From the NCBI RefSeq assembly GCF_947507565.1, contig NC_089184.1:620001-684000 (forward strand): 64,000 nt of DNA, in the 5' to 3' direction. Positions within the stretch are counted from its first letter, which is position 1. Every line of letters begins with the position of its first letter. A program made the translations under genes and the position numbers. The DNA is from Oscarella lobularis. Lineage: Eukaryota > Porifera > Homoscleromorpha > Homosclerophorida > Oscarellidae. The notes below the pieces were generated by a model. That model was given only the letters and a program-made list of their open reading frames with translations, made no database searches and had not been told where the DNA came from. Shown here in pieces: positions 48,376 to 59,296 of this stretch.

Positions 48376-48628
48376 ATGTTCTCGAAGGCAGCACTCGAAT
48401 CACTCGACGACGCAACTCGCTCGCGCGTCGTAAAGGTGCGACGCATCGCTGGAATATGGTAGGTGCACTTGCGTCGCTCACAGTCTCGCGGTGCAATCGT
48501 ATCGACGCAGGGCGGGTCTCGTTCTTCTCGGCGCCGTCGCGTTTGTCGTCGCTCGACCCCGAATGGATTCTCGACGCATTGGGGATGACGCGACGAGGCA
48601 AGAAAACGAAGTTTCGACTTCTGAGTAG
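48376..48628 (+). CDS. 66-residue single-pass membrane protein, unidentified
   Basis: Two exons join in phase: 48376-48458 (ends IAGI plus TG of a Trp codon) and 48511-48628. The product starts MFSKAALESLDDATRSRVVK, is basic to residue 24, has one hydrophobic segment (IWAGLVLLGAVAFVVA) and a polar tail ending NEVSTSE. The intron (52 nt) has a GTAGGT donor and a CAG acceptor like its neighbours. I do not recognise the family; size and layout are those of small integral membrane proteins, and a mitochondrial or ER location is possible. Because each exon is short it would be missed by ORF-length filters. Coding status is inferred from phase, splice sites and the membrane segment. Confidence 0.5.
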
Positions 48629-48806
48629 TCCTGAATAAGTTGTAGACGTCATTTGCAGAACTCGGAATGTCGTTTAGTAAATTTATATAGGACACTCCGT
48701 AGGTCATGAAGAATACATGCAGCACCAGAGATTAAATCTCTGGGAGCACTGCGAATTTCGCGGGTCTCGCTTACCTTTCACGTGCTCTGCTTTGGCGCTT
48801 TCCCGT

Positions 48807-49487
48807 ATGCTTAGAATGCTTCGTCTTTTTCTCGTTTGCGCTCTTCTGTCCGTCGTTTTGAGCTCGAAAGAAATCGTCCAACCGTTCAACGTGCAGCCGA
48901 ACGGCCAAGTGTCTCATTTCGACGTAGCGTTAGTAAGCGATCTCCTTGCCCACCTCGCGCATTGCAACGACGAAGCTCTAGGGCAAGGTAAAGTGCCTCT
49001 TTTCGTGGGCGGCCGTCGGAGGGACAAACGAAGATTGGCAAATGAGCCTCACGAAAGAGAACGGATACACATGCGTCGTCGAACGGTACACCTGTATACA
49101 CCTTTAGCGTTAGGCCTAGCGCGCGACTTCAACCTGTCTCTAGACCCGAAAAGACATCCTACCTTTTCTTCCAAAACTTCGCCGCTTCGATCCTCGGAGC
49201 CGAGTTGAAATCGGTGGAAATATTTGTACGGAGTTGAACTGCCTAGTTAGTTATTTCCCGCAGTATCGGGGTTTTTTTCAGGATAGCTTGGGAAATGTTC
49301 TCGCATCAGAAAATTTTGACATTGATTTTTCTGATGGTTCAGGTACGATATATCAGCGAATCTGACTTACTAACTTTCTTGTCTCACAGTGAAGAGCATC
49401 GAAGGAAAATTTAAAAACAGCCTTGGCCGAGTCGTTCTCCACGCCAAAAAATCTAAGAAGAAGAAGAAGCCGGACAAAGAACTGTAG
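48807..49487 (+). CDS. MYDGF: MYDGF (myeloid-derived growth factor) homologue with KDEL-like end
   Basis: MYDGF is a small secretory-pathway protein, in vertebrates an ER/Golgi resident that is also secreted as a growth factor. Five exons join in phase (48807-48932, 48982-49085, 49144-49225, 49282-49342, 49390-49487) to 156 residues. Seen: signal peptide (MLRMLRLFLVCALLSVVLSS); VQPFNVQPNGQVSHFDV; CLFSWAAVGGTNEDWQMSL, which matches the human core ASQGGTNEQWQMSL; YTCVVERPEKTSYLFFQNF; AELKSVEIF; FDIDFSDGSVKSIEGKF; and a basic end KKKKKPDKEL. The last four residues, DKEL, resemble the KDEL retrieval signal; human MYDGF ends RTEL. The frame is open upstream of 48807, but the signal peptide fixes the start there or at the next Met (48816). 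The stop is 92 nt from the stop of UBA6 on the other strand. Confidence 0.92.
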
Positions 49488-49560
49488 AATTAGCCTCATA
49501 GTAGAGACACAAACGTGTAATGTGTGATTGAATGACGATGAACAGACACTTTTGACATCA

Positions 49561-49566
49561 AATAAA
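49561..49566 (+). promoter_or_regulatory. Poly(A) signal of MYDGF
   Basis: AATAAA 73 nt after the MYDGF stop and 13 nt before the UBA6 stop codon of the opposite strand, so the cleavage site should fall within or beyond the last UBA6 codons. Confidence 0.6.
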
Positions 49567-49579
49567 TTGTTCACGTTTT

Positions 49580-52500
49580 CTATTGGAAGTAGTAGCGAAC
49601 AGGAGGAATAGGCTTGTCTTCCTCTGCACCGGGAATTCCAAAGGAGACGGTCAAGTCGACGTACTCCACGCCAGGAGCCGGTTTGATCAACTTCAGTAGT
49701 CTGTATCAAACAGAATTTTACAGTTTCGCTCTCTTCTTCTTGATTCTTACGGTTGAGGAAGCCTCTTCTTATGACCAGGCATAACAGGAACGTAGATCAT
49801 CTTCACTCCGAAAACGACCATAGAAGGCTCAAGACCGTGTCGACCCTATACGATAAAATGAGAAAGAAAAATCTTAGAGGTTGGGTATCTCCACTTTGAA
49901 ATGGTTCATGAAGTCTTGGAGAGTGAATTCGGCGTGACCGCGCACTTCCCACTTGTCCCACAGCGTGTACGAGAGCCCTTCCATGATGACCGTGCGCGGC
50001 GCGGCGGCTGGCTCCGAGAAGACGATCACAGGCAAAGCCAGGCTCAAGAAAACGTTCTTGTAATGCTCGAGCGCCGCCGTTTTCACCACTTTAATCAATT
50101 CGAGACTGACCTATTAGACGAAATCTCGTGATTGAAATTTTTTTGTATCGACGCTCATACTAGGCCGGCAACAGCCGCTGTTGTCGTCGCTATCGCAGGG
50201 ACTATTCGGCCTGCGATTCGTTTCGTTTTGTAGCGATCTGCTGACTCGATACTGTACATCTCAGCTCGCAAATTCTACAAAAAAAACGCAAAAGACTTTC
50301 ACTTACCCACGGAGCATATTCCTACCGTACCGATGCTGCAGTGATGAAGTCGATGTGACCATTCGCGTCGTCATCTTTCTCAAACGTCGCCGGGAAGACT
50401 TTGAGACGAGCAGGAGGCACGCCTTGCTCCGCCGCTTTCTTCAGTTTAAACTGACACGCTTCGATTGCGTCTGACGACGCTGACGAAGTTTCGCTTCCCG
50501 GTTTTCGGACAGATTCGTCAGTCTCAATGTGCTGTAAAAGATTCCGGCAGCTGAGATACTGATACTCATTTTACTCACTTTCCCCGACGGAACGAATTGA
50601 GGCACTGGAGCTGAGCTCAACACGCGCACGAGAGCGTCAACACTCAAATCCTAGAAAAACCGTTTGTCTACAGATAATGCCAGTGAGTGACTAACATTTT
50701 CAGTGTAAGATATTCCAAAGACGTTAGCATAGAGTCTAGCACAGCTCGTAATAAAATCCAAGTGCCTATACACAAAATAACCGAACACTCAGAAATGCAA
50801 CAAATTTTAAATTACGCTTTATTTGAGGAATCGAAGATGAGTGGGCGAGGAGGCCGCTTTGGTGACTGCCAAAATAAAGCTACAACCACGACAGTCAGTT
50901 GCACGTGTTTAGCTCATTTTTCAAATCTCTTTACATCCGTTTTTCAGCTTGGTCGTCAAGGGAAATTTGTGCAACAAATTCTGAGCCTAAAAACGTCTTA
51001 ATAAATAAACGTGTCTAGACTCATTTTGTCGTTTACTTTGTGATTAAAAAACTTTTCAAATTTCGCCCTAGCGACAACAACACATCGCCTCCAGTCCAGC
51101 GGAAAGGCAAGAAGCATTTTGGAGACCTGAACGACACCTTCGAGATTAGCGCTCGCCTTGAGTTTCTAAGCAAATTCCCAAGTAAAAACCATCGTCGTTC
51201 AAATCGAGCGATTTACTTCTAGAGCGGCTGCCGGTGATTTGTGCGTTGCCCAAAATTTATTATAGAGCTGGGGTTTTTGAGTGAAAGCGCTTTCAAACTA
51301 GCAGCAATCTCTCTCGCACCTGAAACCTAACGTGCCTCTACGCAGACCTTATCTCTCGCCCATTGAATGGTGTGCTCTATAACCGCGGGAAAAGACTTGA
51401 GCGTGCAATAGGGTACATCTTCATCAGGTGGGTCTTGCTGTAATAAGAACACGTGGGTAGCCTATGCCTATCGTGTACAGTATAAGCAGGCCCTCTAACT
51501 TGACTCGAGTAGGATTCCGTCATGTGAGGAACGACGACTTGGACGTGCCCTTTGGCTCCCATAGTACCCGATTCGAGTAGAGCACGCTGATTTGTCACAC
51601 AGCGACTAGCGAAAGCATTCTCCTCGTGCGCGACACCCAAATGAGCTAACCCGCGATTTTTTACCTGTCGACGTATCGACGTGCTTCAATGTTGTCAAGC
51701 GCGTTTACAACTAAGTCTTGTCGCGTGAAAAAGGCGTCCGTATAGATGCCGCTCTCGGTCTGCGGACAAACTTTTGAGCAGAAACGCTCGTTTAGTTTAT
51801 ACAGGACGCATTGAAAGTCAAACCTTTATGTTGCTGCGCGTCAATGTGTATTGCTTTTGAGAGAAAATGTCAATGCGGTACCGAGGACTCTACTCAGGCT
51901 ACGGAGCGTACCTGGATTGATTTCGAGTGTCGACGCGGCTGCCGTAGTTGATTTAGGTTGCTACGACGAAGATCATTTACTGCAAAAAATAGGACTCGTC
52001 TTGAGAACAAATTCAAACCTGAATGTGACGAGGACGAAAGAGAAATTGCCTATTTAGATTCGACTTTTCAATCAAGTCATTGTCGGTAATAGTAATCTGA
52101 ATACAAGGCAGAAATTTTCAAAAAAGACAATATTTGACCACCGAGTTTCTGACCAGCCCTTCAGCTGACGTGGCAACTCCGAGGAGGGCGTAGTTCTTCA
52201 ACATTTCGCACCCAATTGCTCCACATCCAATCTACAAAGTGTCTTAAGCGTACAAAGATCGCGCGGATTCTTTCTCACCATGAACAATTTTAAATTGGCT
52301 AATTGCTGAACGAGATCGTCACCAATACAGATTCTCAATGCATCATAGCGATCATTCCTTTCGTCACAAACAATGCCGATAATCTGATTAATTCAATCGG
52401 AATTTACTTGGGATAAAATTGCTCTGAATTAATTTTTTCATCAAATAGTTCTAATGCGTCAAAGTAGATCTGGAATCAAAAGACGAGTCAAAAAAAGTGG

Positions 52501-54324
52501 CTCAATTTAGTTTGTCGCTACCCACGCACCCACTGATTTAGCGGAGTAAACTTTCCCGTCAACGCCTTTAGCACTTCTTGGCCTACGAACCCGCCCAAGG
52601 TAGCAGCAAAAGGAGGCAAACAGCCTCGAGCCGTGTACGCCAAAGCTTCGACAAGTCCCTCGTCAAATGACTAGGTTACATTGAAATGCGTCAGAGTCTA
52701 GGAGCGTTTCAATCGCTTACCTCATCGCCGTATTTCTGAGATATCTCTTTGGCTATTCTCACCAGTTCCTTTGCATCAGCATGGCTCCTAAACAAAGCGC
52801 GCATTTCTCTGGCATTGATACTTTTGACTATCCTGTCCTACCTCACTTCAGGGAGATGGCCTGAAGCTTGTTCAAACTGATGAAGAGCTAGAAAGCTTAC
52901 GTGACACTGCAGGGGTCTCTAAAAAAGTGTGTCACTTCGTAACCAAGACATAAATTGTTCTCTTGTACTTCTAATTTTCCAAAATCAACAGTCATGAGAC
53001 TCGGATTTCCAATCTGTTTTTCCAGTGATTCCTAAAGCGAATCCGTGTTCAACAACTGCTCAATAAAATTTGAAGATGATTTCATACAAATTGACGCCTT
53101 TGGGAAACCTTCACTTGAATAGCAATACCACCAGCATTATAAGCGCCAAAGTCTTCTCCAGTTGTATCACAAATAGAGAAAGAGTGGGGACTCACCACTA
53201 AAATATTGGTATAATTAAAATCCTTCTTTCCCATATACTGTACCTTTGATTTTATAAATTTTCTCGTTGAGACACTCCATTCCTTTCACTTCGCGAAACT
53301 TGACGTGATCTTCGTTCTGAAATCCGTGCATTTTGTTCTCCAACGTCGTCACAATACCTGGACTAGCCTAAAGCAAGGAACTGCACCACTGGTGCGAGAA
53401 TTGCCAAACGAGGTATTTCACCTTCGTTATGTTGCTAATAAAGACTTCACGAGGTTCCTCCCCGTCTTGATCAACCACCTCAAAATCATCCCCAAAATCG
53501 CAAAAGGCGTAGCAGAAAAGACCCCTGACGCCAGCATTCACAAACTGCACAGATACAAAAGAATTTCCTCTTTGAACTCAAAATACGTTATCTCGTGCCT
53601 TGATTTGAGGATCTTGTGCCCGGCAATGGGCATTGACTTTTAGCTGCACGTCCAGAGACGTATCCGTAAGTACAACGCACTAGCAACACATATAAAAGAG
53701 AGTACTCCAATAAATAATGTATGAGAGGTCCCACCTGATATTCGTTCAGAAACTCAAGATCAGATGACTGACCGAATTCACGAGTAGAAACGTTCACGGT
53801 GACGTATGGATTGAGTTCAGCGAGATGGTGGCAACATGCTTCCGCTCTAAGGAGGAGAGAAATTTTTCAACGTCGACGCGAGTTCAAAGATAGCGCACGC
53901 ATACCTATTTCGCTGATTTTTGACGTCATCGTCCCTTGCGAAAAATTGCGTTCCCAAATCCCACGTGCTTACGCTTTTGACGTCATGCAACGTAACAGAC
54001 TAAAGATAAACGTTTCGCTTGTTGTGACATCCCTCCTCTCTCCTGCTCAATACTTTCACTCCAGCGAGAATCACGTTCTTGGCTGGCAGAAAAAAACTTG
54101 TTACTTTCCTTTCGACGATTTGGGACGCTTTCTTACCGATTTCGACTCCCAAACCGCTCATTCCGCTAACGAATACGTTCGATCGAGCCATTCTGTGCAT
54201 GGCGTGGTCACCTAAGACGTATCGCTGCCGGCTGGCAACGTTTTTCCGCGTCCGTCGCGTAAAAGGCTAGATTTTCTGCTCGATCGGCTAACCTGTATAA
54301 GGAATCGTCAATTTCTGTAGTCAT
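49580..54324 (-). CDS. UBA6: UBA6, ubiquitin-activating enzyme E1
   Basis: UBA6 activates ubiquitin (and FAT10 in mammals) by forming an adenylate and then a thioester. The start is the ATG at 54324: exon 54324-54293 encodes [11 protein letters not shown], and a 59-nt intron leads to [20 protein letters not shown] and [12 protein letters not shown]. Further landmarks: [20 protein letters not shown] and FISNITK (first catalytic half), the second nucleotide-binding loop [12 protein letters not shown] (about 52190-52230), [20 protein letters not shown], the catalytic segment [14 protein letters not shown] with the Cys codon at 51405-51407, and the ubiquitin-fold domain: [20 protein letters not shown] and [10 protein letters not shown], stop 49580-49582. 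[13 protein letters not shown] and YVDLTVSF separate it from UBA1. Many introns of about 50 nt. It shares a 451-nt divergent spacer with the KLF gene. Confidence 0.95.
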
Positions 54325-54775
54325 TTCGTCGATTTTTCGTCGCTTCGCGGTGTGTTTCGGGCTCGTTCTCGTTTTTTCCGACTCCAGTTTGAAATCAAAT
54401 GCCTAGCGGTGTGCTGGTGGGAGTGACCAAGGCCGAATCAAGCCCCCGGAGAAACTTTTTTTCCACGCAGCCACGCCTCTCGGGAGGGCAATCGTCGCGC
54501 GTCAGTTGCGAAATCAAGAGAATCGTAAGTAGGTAAGTTCTATTTTCACCAGGCGAAGAGAGCCCGTAAAAAAAGACGTAGGCAGACAGAGTAAGCGCGG
54601 AGGAGGAGGAGGAAGTCGTCGGCGAGCCCTGCAGCACGAGCAGACACACCCCCCAATCGAACGCCCTTTCTCGCGTGCCTTTTCGGTCGTCGATCGGAGA
54701 CCGAGCGACGCGCAAACGATCGCACACGCACATTCGACGTCGATTTCGACGAGAAAATCGATCGCAAACGCGCGC
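54325..54775. promoter_or_regulatory. Shared upstream region of UBA6 (-) and the KLF gene (+)
   Basis: 451 nt between two divergent start codons, the longest divergent spacer in the window. It must hold both promoters and 5' leaders. GC-rich stretches and a GGAGGAGGAGGAGG tract near 54600 are visible, but no TATA box close to either start. No coding frame here is convincing. Confidence 0.5.
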
Positions 54776-56056
54776 ATGGCCGAGCTAGACGATCTAAACG
54801 CGACTAGACGAGAGCGAGCGCACGATTCGTTCAAATCGTTCGAATCGGCGGCGGCAGAAGCGGCGGCGGCGGACGCTGTCGATTCGCTTTTGGCAATGGG
54901 AACTCCTACTTCCCCGCCGGCCTCCTCCACGCCCGGGACAGCAATCCCGTCTGTTGGCGTGCCAGTGGAGGCGGCATCGGCGGCGACGATAGCGGCGGCG
55001 ACAGCAGGCGTACCATTACCGTACGATCGTTGGGGACCGAATCGATATTGCGGCGGGAAGGGTGTGGGCGGTGGCGACGGAAAAGAAGACCATTCGTCCG
55101 TATTGAACTCGAATACCCGGCGCGATTTGATCGCACCTATCGTATTATCGTCGTTTTTCGGCGATCGTGACGCGATCGACGCGCGTCGACGACCAGGGGG
55201 GAGAGACGCTGACGCGACGAGCGAATCGGCGGGCAAAATGGCGACGAATCGAAGAACCACGCCTTCGATTCGGGAAGACGCCCACCTAACGGCCTCCACC
55301 CCTCTCGACGAGGACGACGATTCGATTGGAAACGCGACGGCGACGTCGGCGAGCGGTATGGGAGTTCGAACGCGATCGGGAGGGAGCCGAAAAAAGGTTC
55401 ACGCGTGCCATTATCTCAATTGCGGCAAGACGTACGGGAAAAGTTCGCACTTGAAAGCACATATACGATCGCACACGGGCGAAAAGCCGTTTGTGTGCAC
55501 TTGGGACTCGGAAAAGTGCACGAAACGATTCGCGCGATCGGACGAACTGGCGCGACACCTTCGAACGCACACGGGCGAGAAGCGCTTCGCCTGTCCCGTG
55601 TGCGATAAGCGTTTCATGCGATCCGATCATCTGACGAAGCACACGAGACGCCACGCCAACTATAAGAACTTCAAAAACACGAAAGCGTGTTACGTAAAAG
55701 AAGACGCGCCGCCGTCGACGATCGTACCGAATATCGCCGTCGACATGACGATCGATCACGCATCGACGTTTCAGTCGTCTCCGACGACGGCAGTCAAAAT
55801 GCCGGCTCAATCCAAGGACGACGACAACGTTAACGCTTTGACGTCACTTGATATTGGCGGGAGCCAATCAAATGGAGACGAGGATGGGGGAGGTGGCAGT
55901 AGTTTGTCAGTCGATTTGTCATCTGTTCCTGATGCTATAGATATGGTTGAGATTCTTGGCGGCGGTGGAAGCGGCGAAACTAGCATAGGTCCAACGACGG
56001 CGTCGGCAGATGAGAAACTGTCCGAAACGGCGGTAATGAAGGACCTTGAACAATAA
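54776..56056 (+). CDS. KLF: Sp/KLF-type zinc-finger transcription factor
   Basis: A single-exon gene of 426 codons. Residues about 1-200 are disordered, rich in Ala, Ser, Gly and Asp, without a recognisable repression motif. Three C2H2 fingers follow at about residues 210-295: [39 protein letters not shown] and [20 protein letters not shown], with TGEKPF and TGEKRF linkers. The DNA-reading positions ([24 protein letters not shown]) are those that bind GC/CACCC boxes. No Buttonhead box (CxCPxC) precedes the fingers, so KLF rather than Sp; CHYxNCGKTY and FACPxCDKRFM are closest to KLF10/11-like members as I recall them. Finger 2 has six residues between its cysteines instead of four. A long acidic, Ser/Gly-rich tail follows the fingers, unusual since KLF fingers usually sit near the C-terminus. 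Confidence 0.92.
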   Translation: MAELDDLNATRRERAHDSFKSFESAAAEAAAADAVDSLLAMGTPTSPPASSTPGTAIPSVGVPVEAASAATIAAATAGVPLPYDRWGPNRYCGGKGVGGGDGKEDHSSVLNSNTRRDLIAPIVLSSFFGDRDAIDARRRPGGRDADATSESAGKMATNRRTTPSIREDAHLTASTPLDEDDDSIGNATATSASGMGVRTRSGGSRKKVHACHYLNCGKTYGKSSHLKAHIRSHTGEKPFVCTWDSEKCTKRFARSDELARHLRTHTGEKRFACPVCDKRFMRSDHLTKHTRRHANYKNFKNTKACYVKEDAPPSTIVPNIAVDMTIDHASTFQSSPTTAVKMPAQSKDDDNVNALTSLDIGGSQSNGDEDGGGGSSLSVDLSSVPDAIDMVEILGGGGSGETSIGPTTASADEKLSETAVMKDLEQ

Positions 56057-56282
56057 TATCTGTAGCCGTGAATACCTTTCCCTCATTTTCCCCTTTCCTC
56101 ACATGCCTGCCCTGCCCCTGCCCTGCGCATATTGTCTCTAAAGACTATGTGATTTTTTGATGTTCGTTTGGTGTTGTACTTGTCTCCTTGTTTGCCTTAA
56201 TATCTAGAAGAGAATTCTACAAGGGGTTTTGTTTTAAAAATTACAAATATTTTGGCTTTTGACTAAAATGCCGTTTAATTAA

Positions 56283-58098
56283 TTACGTGCGATCTCTCGC
56301 ACCATTACCCTCACCTTCGTCGTAATGACCACCCAGTCCTCTTGTATCCTGTCTACCCACGTCACGCAGACGAGGACCCGTTTTCTTTGTCTCTGAAGGC
56401 TTTGGCTCTTCTTCCAATGGGTCGCTGCTGTTCGCTTCTCGCTCCCGCAGAAGCCGCTGTCTTCTATCTAACGCTAATTGATAGCGTTCCCTAGCCGATA
56501 ACATGTAGTTCTCAATCAAGGCATTGTAACCAGGTGGAAGTTTATTTAGGTCAATTTGACATCCTAGGCACTTGGAGCAACCGGAAAGCTTACTCTGATG
56601 ACTGGACTTGGAGCTGATAGCGCGAGAAGAAAACGGAGATTCTTCTGCTTTCGTAGTAGCATTTTCCTCTGGCTCAGTTGACTCAGGCTTGACGTCAAAT
56701 TCCACAATATTCAAATACTTTTTCATCAACTTCAGTTGATACTTTTCCATGTCTTTTTCGTCAATTTGATCAAGTCCTCCCGGCTTGGCGTATGCCTTTT
56801 TGATAGCGCCCAATTCCTTCAAACGTAACGAATCAATTGCAAAACGCACTGGAAGCAAATTGCCCTCCGCGCTCTGCAGAGGCGCAACCAGTAACGGCTC
56901 ATCAGCGTGTCTCTCCCTAGTTTTCGCCTTGAAAAAAGTAAATTTTTTTCGTTTTACCACCCGGTCTCTTTCCGCCCAATCAACAGCAACTAGAGCAGCA
57001 AAGTGAGACGCTTCATACGCCAACAGCAAAGGTATTTTATAGCACTTGGACGGACTCCATTCGAGAGGCAAATAAACGCCGCCAAAATAAACGGGCGCTA
57101 TTGGCTCTCCGTCAAAATTTCTCAAATACGAATCGGCCAGAACAACAATGGGCCGCCGGAGAACGTGCGCCAAAGCGAAGACGTGAATCTCCTCGAGACT
57201 CTCGTAGTACGAATGCGAGGCGTGGGGAGCATCGTTTGTCTTTCGTTCCTCACACGAGGCAAAGCGAACCACATCCTGCCACTCTCTTTCCCACTCCGCC
57301 TCGCTATAGACAAGCCCCCCCGACTTCTTATTCCTCTGCTCCACTTCGTACTTCCACCGTCGTCTCAACGCATCGGCCGTGCCCCTCAACGTATCCTCGA
57401 TTGTCTGACGTAGAGTCAGCTGACGATCGTGGATACCCCAAACTGCCAACGAGGCGGCGTGCAATAGGCAATTTCCGTCTCCGGCCGTTCCCAGCGGCAA
57501 AAGTCGCACGCAAGACGAACACCAATTCAGATGACCTAAACCACTTGATCACGCGATAAAAATACAAATTAATTTTACTAATTAAATTCGAACCGGAATT
57601 TTCCAGCGCACATTGCGTTGCCGTGTCGACGAGATCTTTACGAAGGAACACCTGAAAATCGTCGGAATGACGCGAAAAGTCGGGCAAGACGAACGAATGA
57701 TCGGCGGCCGTCGGCGATTTGGCTCGTGCGTCGTCGCCTTGTCGTCGTCGTCGTCGCACGGCGTCGACGTCCGACCGGACGCCGTCGCGAAGTTTGCGAA
57801 CGAGCTCCGAATTGCCGAACGATAAGCCGCGATGAAGACTTTTTCTCGGTTCCGCGTCCGCCGGAACGCTCGTTGTTGTTCTTTGCGAGACGCTTCGGTG
57901 GACGAGAGATGCTTTCGGTTGGCTGTCGGGATCGTTTCGAGACGACGACGAGGCGGCGGATCGGAGATTGAGACGCGCGAACGCGTCTGCCGCTCGGTCC
58001 ACGTCCCAATCGACGTTCTGGAGCAGGTCGCGAGCCAGGGATGGATCGGCGCGTGTTCTCGTGATGAGTTCCGATAGAATTTGATCCTCGGCGTCCAT
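56283..58098 (-). CDS. OTUD7: OTUD7/Cezanne-type OTU deubiquitinase
   Basis: Cezanne enzymes are OTU cysteine proteases that prefer K11-linked ubiquitin chains and act on NF-kB signalling and mitosis. Two exons (58098-57594 and 57535-56283) join in phase to 585 residues. Seen: an N-terminal UBA-type helix bundle (MDAEDQILSELITRTRADPS, WDVDRAADAFARL), a Ser/Arg-rich linker, GHLNWCSSC, and the catalytic core RLLPLGTAGDGNCLLHAASL (D and C of the active site), WEREWQDVV, YESLEEIHVFALAHVLRRPI, YFGGVYLPLEW and YEASHFAALVAVDW (catalytic His). The C-terminal tail has one CSKCLGC motif but not the A20-type zinc finger found at the end of vertebrate OTUD7A/B. The start at 58098 is the first ATG; upstream readings use TTG. 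It lies 52 nt from the SRFBP1 start on the other strand. Confidence 0.93.
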
Positions 58099-58150
58099 TC
58101 GATCGAAAGTTTTAGCGCACGCTACAGTAACCAAAACCCTTCAAAACTCG

Positions 58151-59246
58151 ATGCCTGCAGATTTTCGCAAGCGTTCTGTCAGTGCACTGGCTGTGAAACG
58201 AGCTTTGAAGCGAGTAAAAATTCGTGAAATTCGCAGACTTTGTCGCCTCACCAATCTGCTGAAGAAAAAGCGGCAAGCACGCGAATGAGATTGAATTCGA
58301 CGTTACGTGAAAAGTTGTTATAGGACTACAGAAAGTACGAAGATGAAAACTGAACGAAAATTGATGCACATAGCAGAGAGAATAGAATCAATCAAGGTCT
58401 CGTGAAGATAATAGTATATTACCTGTACAGGTCACCCTTATCTTCTGCCTATCTCCTAGGATATTGATCTTACGTCGTTGTCTCAAGAATTGGTCAAAAA
58501 TCAGGGCACTCAACACATTGTAGATAAAGCTGAAGTAGAAGAAGGCAAGTGTAGCCAAAGCAGGCAATGTCATACGTCGAAAGACCGTTTCGTCTTCAGA
58601 TGCTTCGCTTCAGGCTAAAGTGCTTCTAGTGTCCAATGAAATGGTGCAGAAGATATTTGAAAAAGATAGAGATGAGTCCGTCGCAATACATAGGCAGCAA
58701 AGCGAGTTAGTTAGAGAGTCAGAAATGGAAATTGCCCCAGCCACTCACTCTGCAAAAAAGCGACGTCAATCAAAGAAACCTAAAGATAAAACGTCGGCGT
58801 TTGTATCAAAGTTTAGCAGTGATACTGTAGCACCCAAACAGGTGTGCCCTTACCAGAAATATTTTCTGTAACACCTCAGTCTGTCTTTGCGCAGAAAAAT
58901 AGATTGGGCCAGAGAATGAGACAAAGGTACAATTTCGGTCCGTTCGTTCTTCTTTTAGTACGAACTCGTTTTCTGGTACTATAGGATGTGGGAAAAGAAG
59001 TATGGCCCCAACGCTAAACATCTGCAAACAATGAAGAAGAAGGATTCTACTGTGGATGTTCAAAAGACGAGGACACGTGAAAAAGAACAATCGTTTCGAC
59101 TTGCTCCAATGCAAAAAACGAAACGTCAGAAAGACTCTTCACATTTGCATCCATCATGGCAAGCCAGTAAAAAACGAAAAGCGGAGACAATCTCCATTGA
59201 CGTATTTCAAGGCGAACGAACTACATTTAGCGATACTGAAGATTAG
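58151..59246 (+). CDS. SRFBP1: SRFBP1/BUD22-family nucleolar protein
   Basis: BUD22 in yeast takes part in 18S rRNA processing; SRFBP1 is its animal relative, described as a binder of serum response factor. Short exons with short introns: the first starts at 58151 and gives MPADFRKRSVSALAVKRALK then RVKIREIRRLCRLTNLLKKK (compare the basic helix KRIRVLVIRKLVR of human SRFBP1); later ones give TKMKTERKLMHIAERIESIK, VLLVSNEMVQKIFEKDRDE, a Lys-rich region, KNRLGQRMRQRMWEKKYGPN (BUD22 signature NRxGQR..WEKK(Y/F)G) and the conserved end LHPSWQASKKRKAE, IDVFQGERTTFSD, stop at 59246. Exon limits between 58.28 and 58.62 kb are uncertain. The protein is strongly basic, fitting a nucleolar location. Converges on MBD2/3 with 50 nt between stops. 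Confidence 0.82.
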
Positions 59247-59281
59247 AGACCCTAGTAGTTTCTGCAGAATTTTCCTTATTC

Positions 59282-59287
59282 AATAAA
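59282..59287 (+). promoter_or_regulatory. Poly(A) signal of SRFBP1, next to the MBD2/3 stop
   Basis: AATAAA, 35 nt after the SRFBP1 stop. It ends 9 nt before the last codon of MBD2/3 on the other strand, so cleavage 10-30 nt downstream would fall inside MBD2/3 coding sequence. Confidence 0.6.
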
Positions 59288-59296
59288 TTCAACTGA

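Noticed and set aside
48717-48806. Longer N-terminus for MYDGF.
   Set aside because: It would bury the signal peptide; the ATG at 48807 places it at the end where it belongs.
54514-55299. Minus-strand open frame of 261 codons.
   Set aside because: Shadow of the KLF N-terminus in low-complexity, GC-rich sequence; no domain and no ATG context.
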